Shown here in pieces: positions 5,756 to 10,577 of a stretch of 10,577 nucleotides of DNA (position 1 is its first letter; every line of letters starts with the position of its first letter). Source of the stretch: JBFISM01 sp041608535 (lineage in GTDB: Bacteria; Actinomycetota; Acidimicrobiia; Spongiisociales; UBA5794); the NCBI GenBank assembly GCA_041608535.1, contig JBFISM010000129.1, positions 1 to 10,577 on the forward strand, read 5' to 3'. The position numbers were made by a program, and so were the translations under genes. The notes below the pieces were generated by a model, which saw nothing but the letters and a program-made list of their open reading frames with translations, ran no database searches and was not told where the DNA came from.

Positions 5756-5762
5756 AAGGAGG
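5756..5762 (+). promoter_or_regulatory. Shine-Dalgarno deciding the start of the first AhpD-like gene
   Basis: AAGGAGG lies 5 nt before ATG 5768. This selects 5768 over the in-frame non-ATG start at 5723. A possible -10 (TACGGT, 5730-5735) lies upstream without a clear -35. Confidence 0.85.
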
Positions 5763-5767
5763 ATTGC

Positions 5768-6406
5768 ATGGCAACGATTCCATACATCGAGCCCGAGGAT
5801 GCAGACCCGATCACCGCACAGGTCTACGAGGATGCCGAGGCCAGATTCCAGATGCTGCTCAACATCTTCAAGGTCACGGGACATGCACCAGAGATGGGAC
5901 AGAAGATGTGGCAGATATTCTTCGACATCCTCCAGGAGGGCCCCAAACTCGACTGGTACACGAAGGAGCTGCTGATCCTCAAGGCCACCAAGATGGGTGA
6001 CTGTCTGTACTGCGTGACCCAGCACGAGATCGTCTCGGCCCGTGAGGGCGTCTCGGAGGAGCAGCAGCGAGACATCGTCGGCGTCGAGTACCGCACCTCA
6101 CCGCACTTCACCGAGGCGGAGAAGGCGATCCTCGACCTGTGCTCGTATGCGGTGCTCGATCCCGAGGAGATCCCGCCCGAGGTCTGGATGCGAGTCAAGG
6201 AGCACTACGACGACGGCCAGATCGTCGAGATCGTCACCACCATTGCAGCGTATCTGCAGGTGTCGAAGTTCGGCGATGCGCTCGGTGTCGAGCTCGAACC
6301 GGTGTTCCACGGCCACCAGCCGATCCTGTTCGCCGAGGAACCGCCCAAGAGTGCAGCTGCGCAGCGCCACCTGGATCACTTCCTGGCCCAAGCGCCGACG
6401 TCGTAG
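5768..6406 (+). CDS. AhpD-like/carboxymuconolactone decarboxylase-fold protein with intact CxxC
   Basis: 212 residues. The AhpD-type active-site pattern E-x11-C-x2-C-x3-H is exact: E67, C79, C82 and H86 within KELLILKATKMGDCLYCVTQ and the residue after it. In AhpD-like proteins these cysteines perform thiol-disulfide chemistry in peroxide reduction or related redox steps, with Glu and His as the proton relay. The fold is all-helical and usually trimeric or hexameric, in the cytoplasm. The protein is longer than a minimal domain, with an N-terminal helical region (1-60) and a C-terminal half (110-212) containing SPHFTEAEKAILDL (111-124) and a QIVEIVTTIAAYLQVSKFGD segment. No signal peptide is seen. 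It is the first gene of an operon with a paralogue 14 bp downstream and is divergent from a TetR gene. Redox function is well supported by the motif. The physiological substrate (peroxide, thiol, aromatic compound) is not shown. Confidence 0.87.
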   Translation: MATIPYIEPEDADPITAQVYEDAEARFQMLLNIFKVTGHAPEMGQKMWQIFFDILQEGPKLDWYTKELLILKATKMGDCLYCVTQHEIVSAREGVSEEQQRDIVGVEYRTSPHFTEAEKAILDLCSYAVLDPEEIPPEVWMRVKEHYDDGQIVEIVTTIAAYLQVSKFGDALGVELEPVFHGHQPILFAEEPPKSAAAQRHLDHFLAQAPTS

Positions 6407-6420
6407 GAGAGGGGCACGCT

Positions 6421-6978
6421 ATGCCAGCAGTAACGATGGTCGAGTCTCCGACCGATGAGAAAGTACGCGATGCCTACCGGATCGCCGAGGAGCATTTCGG
6501 GATGGTGCCCAACCTGACGAAGGCGCTCGGCTCCAACCCTGACATGTGCCACTCGGTGACCGACTTCTTCGCCCAGGCCCTCCGAGAGGGCATGGTGTCC
6601 TGGGCTTTCAAGGAGCTCGTGATCTTGAAGACGCTGCGTGCCATCAGGTCGTTCTACAGCTACGGCGCCCACGAGCGGATCGCCGCCGAGCTGGGCAACT
6701 CGATGGAGCGCATCGGCGACGTCGCCAACTCCCTGTGGACGACCAGCCCGCATTACACCGAGGCGGAGAAGGCCGTGTTCCGGCTCGTGGAGCAGATCGG
6801 AATCGATGCCATGGATGTCGGCGACGACATCTGGGATCCGATCAAGGCACATTGGACGAACGCCCAGATCGTCGAGCTCAACGCGCTCATCACGACGTTC
6901 GTCATGATCGGGCGCACCGGCGACACGCTCGGTGTCCCCGAGCCCTACCTGTTCGCCGAACCGGTCAGCAGCGGCTGA
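6421..6978 (+). CDS. AhpD-like paralogue with both active-site cysteines replaced by serine
   Basis: 185 residues from ATG 6421, preceded by a purine-rich AGGAGAGGGG tract. It aligns along its length with the upstream protein: FKELVILKTLRAIRSFYSYG (63-82) against KELLILKATKMGDCLYCVTQ, SPHYTEAEKAVFRL (109-122) against SPHFTEAEKAILDL, and AQIVELNALITTFVMIGRTG (148-167) against its QIVEIV segment. In the active-site pattern E65 and H84 are kept with exact spacing, but the two cysteines are S77 (TCG) and S80 (AGC). The only cysteine, C43, is elsewhere. Thiol-disulfide chemistry of the AhpD type is therefore not possible in this subunit alone. It could be a structural or regulatory partner in a mixed oligomer with its neighbour, or a lyase/isomerase-like member of the fold. 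The frame is intact with no sign of decay, so it is under constraint rather than a pseudogene. Confidence 0.85.
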   Translation: MPAVTMVESPTDEKVRDAYRIAEEHFGMVPNLTKALGSNPDMCHSVTDFFAQALREGMVSWAFKELVILKTLRAIRSFYSYGAHERIAAELGNSMERIGDVANSLWTTSPHYTEAEKAVFRLVEQIGIDAMDVGDDIWDPIKAHWTNAQIVELNALITTFVMIGRTGDTLGVPEPYLFAEPVSSG

Positions 6979-6993
6979 GCGCAGCCGATCAGC

Positions 6994-7233
6994 TCAACGC
7001 ACGATGAGACGGCCCTCGGGCAGCCCGGGGGCCGCGTCGTGCGCTCGGGCCCGGGATGGATCTCGCTCCACGGGTGCCCACTCGGGACGAGCAGTACCGC
7101 ATGCGGCGTACGTACGCCTGGGTGGACTGAATCTCTGTAGCAATCGCTCCAGCAGAGCCCGGCTTCCCCGCGGCGTGGCCGACAGTTCGCCGCGCTCCAG
7201 CCGGCCCCGGCTGGAGAGGAATCGATTAGCCAA
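6994..7233 (-). CDS. Doubtful small ORF, 79 residues, TTG start
   Basis: An open frame on the minus strand starts at TTG 7233 with a perfect AGGAGG (7247-7242) eight nt upstream and ends at TGA 6996-6994, 15 bp from the AhpD-like stop. The product is Arg-rich (RGRLERGELS, ALLERLLQRF) with one cysteine and no domain I recognise. Against it: about 70% G/C at third positions is only modest coding signal, it contains two hairpins (7010-7034, 7195-7216) better read as regulatory structure, and the start is TTG. It could equally be a chance frame. Confidence 0.22.
   Translation of the reverse strand: MANRFLSSRGRLERGELSATPRGSRALLERLLQRFSPPRRTYAACGTARPEWAPVERDPSRARAHDAAPGLPEGRLIVR
7010..7034 (+). 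terminator. Terminator-like hairpin of the AhpD-like operon
   Basis: An 11-bp stem: cggccctcggg (7010-7020) pairs with cccgggggccg (7024-7034), one pair being T-G, around a 3-nt loop. It starts 31 nt after the stop of the second AhpD-like gene. It is very GC-rich and has no U-tract. Confidence 0.6.
7097..7118. repeat. Two overlapping perfect palindromes
   Basis: ccgcatgcgg (7097-7106) and ggcgtacgtacgcc (7105-7118) are both perfectly self-complementary and share two bases. They lie about 170 bp upstream of the cupredoxin start, in intergenic DNA. A dimeric regulator could bind here, but no regulator is identified. Confidence 0.75.
7195..7216. terminator. Perfect 9-bp hairpin upstream of the cupredoxin gene
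   Basis: ctccagccg (7195-7203) and cggctggag (7208-7216) form a perfect stem around gccc. It could be a second terminator for the AhpD-like operon or for incoming transcripts, but it lies 72 bp before the cupredoxin start and has no U-tract, so the role is uncertain. Confidence 0.4.
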
Positions 7234-7274
7234 CCCTTAGCCCTCCTCGGCAGTACGGCTAGCACGACCTGTCG

Positions 7275-7280
7275 TACGTT
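7275..7280 (+). promoter_or_regulatory. -10 box of the cupredoxin gene, leaderless type
   Basis: TACGTT fits TANNNT and ends 7 nt before ATG 7288, the spacing expected if transcription starts at the ATG. No Shine-Dalgarno precedes the gene. An in-frame TTG at 7279 lies inside this box and is therefore rejected as the start. Confidence 0.5.
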
Positions 7281-7287
7281 GGCCGGC

Positions 7288-9489
7288 ATGGAGAGAGGTT
7301 CCCCCCGGACCGCACGCGCCGTGCTGGTCCTCATGCTCGTGTCCTTGCTCACACCGATCACGGGAGCATTCGGCGCCGAAACCACGGTGACCATCACCAC
7401 GACACTGCAGCCGAAGAACCTCACCATCACCCCCGGCACCACGGTGATCTGGACCAACCAGGACGCCGAGGAGCACCGCATGCGGTCCGAGACCGGGCCC
7501 GAGGAGTTCGACTCGGGGAATCTGGAAACCGGCGAGTCGTACAGCTTCAACTTCGCCATCGAGGGCACCTACACCTACATCGACGACCGCAACGACGAAG
7601 ACACGAACTATCACGGGACCATCACGGTCTCGGCTGCACCAGATCCCGGAGACCCCGGAGATCCGGGCGATCCCGCTCCGCCGCCTCCTCCCCCACCGAC
7701 CGCTGGTGATGTCAGCATCGTCGATCGGTCCTTCCAGCCCGCATCGCTCACGGTGGCGGCCGGCGCCACGGTGACCTGGGCGAACAACGACGGCGACGAG
7801 CACACCGTCACCGCGACCGACTCCTCCTGGGACAGCGGCATCTTCGACACCGGTGGCACGTTCTCCCGCACCTTCGAGACACCCGGCACCTTCAACTATC
7901 TGTGCCTGATCCATCCGGACATGACGGGGGCGATCACGGTCTCCGGCGGTGGCGGTGATCTCCCCGCCCCACCGCCACCGCCGGACCCGGATCCTCCACC
8001 GCCGAATCCGGACCCTCCACCACCGAGCCCAGGCGACGTGAACATCGTCGACTTTGCATTCACTCCGGCGAGCCTGACCGTCACCGAGGGAGCGACGGTC
8101 ACCTGGTCCAACACCGGGGCGGCGCCCCACACCGTCACCGCAACCGGCGGCAGCTTCGACTCTGGCGTTCTGTTCGCCGGCGATACCTACACCCGCACCT
8201 TCGCCACCGCCGGGACCTACAACTACCTCTGCACGCTCCATCCGGAGATGACGGCGACGGTTGTCGTCACCGGCTCCGACGGGACAGCTCCACCCCCAGC
8301 GCCAGATCCGGAGCCCCCGCCGGGCGGTGATCCCGCTGAGCCCGGCCAGCCGGCAACGGCGCCTCCACCAGGCGGGATCGCCGTCGTGGACAACGCCTTC
8401 TCTCCCTCGAGCCGCACCATCACCACCGGGACCCGGCTGGTGTGGAGCAACACCGGGGCCCTCCCCCACACCGTGACGTCGTCCGCGGGCGGGTTCGACT
8501 CCGGGATCCTGCTCCCCGGCTCGTCATACGCCCACACCTTCACGCAACCGGGGACGTTCCCGTACGTATGCACGATCCATCCCGGGATGACCGGCACGAT
8601 CACCGTCACCGGCGCCCCCACCGGCGAGGCTCCAGGTGAGACCACCACGGCCGCCGCCGGTGGCCTCGTAGGTGGACCGCCTGCATGGCCCTTCGACGAT
8701 CCGCCGCCGTGGATCCCGGGCCCCGGGGGTGCCGGCGCGGCCGGCGTCGAGATCTTCGACAACGGTTACACCCCCGAGTCGCTCACGGTGCAGACCGGAC
8801 AAACCGTCACCTGGGCCAACACGGGCGAGCTGCCGCACACCGTGACCGCACGGGACGGCTCGTTCGATTCGGGCTTCCTCGTGGGCGGCGACACCTTCAG
8901 CCATGTCTTCACCGAGGTCGGCACATTCGAGATCTTCTGCACCATCCATCCCGAGATGGTGGCAACGATCACCGTCGATCCGGGTGACGCGGCGGCCACA
9001 CCGGTGACCGGCGACGCAGCCACCGATCCTGCCACCGGTGAGCCCCCCGCCGTCGATGCGCCCTCTCCGGTGACGGCGACGGAGGACGTTGCGGTCGCCA
9101 TGGTCGACAATGCTTTCCGTCCACGCACGCTGCGCATCGAAGCCGGGCAGACGGTGACATGGACCAATGAGGGTGACTTGCCCCACACGGTGACCGCAGC
9201 CGACGAGAGCTACGACTCCGGTCTGGTGCTCCCCGGGCAGACATTCCAGCGGACCTTCGCTGAAGTCGGTCGCTACGAGTACGTGTGTACCGTTCACCCA
9301 GAGATGACGGCTTCGGTCGAGGTGCTTGCGGCGGGGCCCGAAGTGCTGGCCGCCGCTACCCCGGCGGCCCCCGTGGCGCCACTGAGCAACACGGTCGCCT
9401 ATGTGCTCGCCGCGTCCATCGTGGCCGCAGTCGGCGTGTTCGCCATCGGCATGGCCCGCTTCGGGCAGGCTGCGGCCCGGGAGCGCTGA
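7288..9489 (+). CDS. Secreted, membrane-anchored multi-cupredoxin protein (six domains)
   Basis: 733 residues from ATG 7288. Signal peptide at about 1-30 (basic start, ARAVLVLMLVSLLTPITG, cleavage near AFGA). Six plastocyanin/amicyanin-like domains follow at about 31-115, 142-220, 250-328, 364-440, 485-563 and 602-679, joined by Pro/Gly/Asp-rich linkers (near 116-140, 224-249, 333-362, 445-484, 564-601). Domains 2-6 have the full type-1 copper set His...Cys-x2-His-x2-Met: H172/C206/H209/M212, H281/C315/H318/M321, H394/C428/H431/M434, H517/C551/H554/M557 and H633/C667/H670/M673. Domain 1 keeps one likely ligand His (H63) but has no Cys or HPxM. A single membrane helix at about 703-722 and a short basic tail (MARFGQAAARER) anchor the C-terminus, placing the copper domains outside the cell. 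Likely roles are extracellular electron transfer or copper binding. No partner oxidase adjoins it. The start is supported by a leaderless-type -10 box. Confidence 0.9.
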   Translation: MERGSPRTARAVLVLMLVSLLTPITGAFGAETTVTITTTLQPKNLTITPGTTVIWTNQDAEEHRMRSETGPEEFDSGNLETGESYSFNFAIEGTYTYIDDRNDEDTNYHGTITVSAAPDPGDPGDPGDPAPPPPPPPTAGDVSIVDRSFQPASLTVAAGATVTWANNDGDEHTVTATDSSWDSGIFDTGGTFSRTFETPGTFNYLCLIHPDMTGAITVSGGGGDLPAPPPPPDPDPPPPNPDPPPPSPGDVNIVDFAFTPASLTVTEGATVTWSNTGAAPHTVTATGGSFDSGVLFAGDTYTRTFATAGTYNYLCTLHPEMTATVVVTGSDGTAPPPAPDPEPPPGGDPAEPGQPATAPPPGGIAVVDNAFSPSSRTITTGTRLVWSNTGALPHTVTSSAGGFDSGILLPGSSYAHTFTQPGTFPYVCTIHPGMTGTITVTGAPTGEAPGETTTAAAGGLVGGPPAWPFDDPPPWIPGPGGAGAAGVEIFDNGYTPESLTVQTGQTVTWANTGELPHTVTARDGSFDSGFLVGGDTFSHVFTEVGTFEIFCTIHPEMVATITVDPGDAAATPVTGDAATDPATGEPPAVDAPSPVTATEDVAVAMVDNAFRPRTLRIEAGQTVTWTNEGDLPHTVTAADESYDSGLVLPGQTFQRTFAEVGRYEYVCTVHPEMTASVEVLAAGPEVLAAATPAAPVAPLSNTVAYVLAASIVAAVGVFAIGMARFGQAAARER

Positions 9490-9492
9490 GCC

Positions 9493-10494
9493 TCAGACCT
9501 CGATGTGCGATCCGCCATCGGTCGCAGAACGCTGCACCGCCCGGCCCACCCGGAGCGCCCGTCGGCTGGCGGCGGCGTCGGGAATCTCGACCTCTTCGTG
9601 ACGAACCTTGCGAGCAAACGTCGTGGCCTGATTGACGACACCTTCGATCGTCCCGTCGGGGATTGGCGTCTGGAGCAGGTCGGTGATCCCCTGGTGCGTT
9701 GCGAGCCGGAGTTGCGGGTGCGGGAGCAGATCGACGAACAGGGCACCGTCCGATCCGAGGATCTCGGTGCGCACGTCGTCTCCGTACCGCGCATTGCGGC
9801 TGAGATCGACCGTGGCGGTGGCCCCACCCTCGAGATTGAGAAGCGCCACCAGGTTGTCGACGTCGCCGGACGCCCCCACGCCTTGGTCGACCACGGGGAG
9901 GTTGCAGGCTGTGACGCTGACGATCGGTCGTCCCGTGAGCCACTCGGCGAGGTCGTACTCGTGAACGCCGCAGTCGATGGCGAGCCCTCCGCTCACCTTC
10001 GGGTCGCAGAACTCCGGGGGCGGCGGGTCCGCATCCCACTGTGCCAGACGCAGGTACAGCGGCGTACCGATGGCACCCTCGTGGAGCAGCCTCTTCGCCT
10101 CGGCCCACGGTGAGGCGAAACGCCGCCAGAACCCGACCTGAAGGACGAGGTCGTGTGCGGCGGCGAGGCCTGCAAGACGCTCGTGATCGCCTTCATCGAG
10201 TGACAGCGGCTTCTCGCACAGCACGTGGATCCCGTGCTCGAGTGCTCTCTCCACGATCGCCGGGTGTGTCGGCGTTGGCGTCGCCACCAGCCACGCCTCG
10301 ACCCCATCGACGGCGAGTAGCGAATCGAGCGAGGTGTGTGCGGTCAGCCCGTGTTTAGCCGCCGCTTCCTGTGCGGAATCGACAACGGAGTCCATGACCG
10401 CTGTCAGCTCGACACCATCGGAGGTGTGCAGTGCCTGCAGATGGACACGGCCCATGCGGCCGGCCCCAACCACCGCCATACGCACCCGCTCCAT
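9493..10494 (-). CDS. Gfo/Idh/MocA family NAD(P)-dependent oxidoreductase
   Basis: 333 residues. An N-terminal Rossmann domain has VVGAGRMGRVH (8-18, GxGxxG type), then ATPTPTH (71-77) and CEKPLSLD (93-100), where K95 is the conserved EKP lysine. The C-terminal alpha/beta domain carries GGLAIDCGVHEYDLAEWLTG (169-188), in which D174 and H178 occupy the catalytic positions seen in inositol 2-dehydrogenase-type enzymes. Members oxidise or reduce hydroxyls of sugars, inositols and related compounds. The substrate here cannot be assigned. The gene is convergent with the cupredoxin gene, with only 3 bp between stops. A TAGCCT (10506-10501) lies 6 nt before the ATG and could make a leaderless start, but the same bases may contain the stop of an upstream gene in the same direction, so operon transcription is an alternative. 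Confidence 0.9.
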   Translation of the reverse strand: MERVRMAVVGAGRMGRVHLQALHTSDGVELTAVMDSVVDSAQEAAAKHGLTAHTSLDSLLAVDGVEAWLVATPTPTHPAIVERALEHGIHVLCEKPLSLDEGDHERLAGLAAAHDLVLQVGFWRRFASPWAEAKRLLHEGAIGTPLYLRLAQWDADPPPPEFCDPKVSGGLAIDCGVHEYDLAEWLTGRPIVSVTACNLPVVDQGVGASGDVDNLVALLNLEGGATATVDLSRNARYGDDVRTEILGSDGALFVDLLPHPQLRLATHQGITDLLQTPIPDGTIEGVVNQATTFARKVRHEEVEIPDAAASRRALRVGRAVQRSATDGGSHIEV

Positions 10495-10503
10495 CCCACC
10501 AGG

Positions 10504-10577
10504 CTAGGCCCCGGGGACCCGACGGGGTCTTGGCCCGGCGAAGGGAAGGGTGACGGCTTCGGTGTGGTCCGTGTCGC
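10504..10577 (-). CDS. Possible 3' end of a minus-strand gene entering from the right edge
   Basis: One minus-strand frame is open from the window edge to TAG at 10506-10504 and would encode the last 23 residues (DTDHTEAVTLPFAGPRPRRV, then PGA). Its stop would lie 9 bp before the Gfo/Idh/MocA start, a normal operon spacing. Seventy bases are too few to prove coding, and a second minus-strand frame is also open here. Confidence 0.3.
   Translation of the reverse strand, partial: DTDHTEAVTLPFAGPRPRRVPGA

Larger units (their letters stand above)
6979..7287. other. Intergenic interval between the AhpD-like operon and the cupredoxin gene
   Basis: About 309 bp. It holds the operon hairpin (7010-7034), two overlapping palindromes (7097-7118), a second perfect hairpin (7195-7216), the -10 box of the cupredoxin gene (7275-7280) and one doubtful minus-strand ORF. 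No RNA gene is recognised. Confidence 0.7.

Noticed and set aside
5643..5767. Operator palindrome for the TetR regulator
   Set aside because: Only short or widely spaced matches were found (gtga/tcac, aggcgc/gcgcct, cgatcg). None is long and centred enough to call.
7237..8469. 410-codon minus-strand open frame opposite the cupredoxin gene
   Set aside because: It is Gly/Arg/Val-rich shadow sequence of the Pro/Gly-rich linkers and repeated domains on the plus strand. The plus-strand product has clear signal peptide and copper ligands.
10507..10577. Start of a plus-strand gene at the right edge (GTG near 10550 after a purine-rich tract)
   Set aside because: The purine tract abuts the GTG with too short a spacer, and fewer than ten codons are visible, so it cannot be supported.

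Overview
The window is high-GC chromosomal DNA (codon third positions mostly G or C), most likely from an actinobacterium. The pointers are an F420-type luciferase-like oxidoreductase, several apparently leaderless genes with a TANNNT -10 box 6-9 nt before the start codon, SigF/SigB-type promoters (GGTTT-N15/16-GGGTA), and a secreted protein carrying a chain of blue-copper domains joined by proline-rich linkers. The lineage within the phylum (perhaps Acidimicrobiia-like) is a guess. I see no tRNA, rRNA, CRISPR array, insertion sequence, integrase or phage gene.

Layout. (1) 1-2179, minus strand: an operon of an LLM-class F420-dependent oxidoreductase, related to phthiodiolone ketoreductases, followed 18 bp later by an ABC-F ATPase that runs off the left edge. 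(2) 2180-3906: a compact stress island. It holds a 19-residue membrane microprotein, a 16-bp tandem repeat array just upstream of its inferred promoter, a PA2169/DUF2383-family four-helix-bundle protein, and a divergent YflT/GSP17M-like general stress protein. The two divergent genes are driven by back-to-back SigF-like promoters whose -35 boxes form a perfect inverted repeat. A third SigF/SigB-like match precedes the microprotein, so the three genes look like one general-stress regulon. (3) 3956-5642: a stand-alone, apparently leaderless ketoacyl-ACP synthase III with intact Cys-His-Asn triad, convergent with a TetR/AcrR regulator. (4) 5768-6978: a two-gene operon of AhpD/carboxymuconolactone-decarboxylase-fold proteins, divergent from the TetR gene. 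The first has the full E-x11-C-x2-C-x3-H redox motif. The second keeps the scaffold, Glu and His, but both cysteines are serines. (5) 6979-7287: an intergenic stretch with a strong terminator-like hairpin, two overlapping palindromes and one doubtful small ORF. (6) 7288-9489: a secreted, C-terminally membrane-anchored protein with six cupredoxin domains, five with complete type-1 copper ligands and a degenerate first one. (7) 9493-10494, minus strand: a Gfo/Idh/MocA-family NAD(P)-dependent oxidoreductase, convergent with the cupredoxin gene (3 bp apart), possibly preceded by the 3' end of another minus-strand gene at the right edge.

How they fit together. Redox and stress functions dominate: F420 oxidoreductase, AhpD pair, copper protein, stress island. 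There is no single obvious pathway. The best candidates for something not commonly described are the CxxC/SxxS AhpD-like pair beside a TetR gene, the stress island with mirror-image promoters and repeat-flanked microprotein, and the multi-cupredoxin anchored chain.
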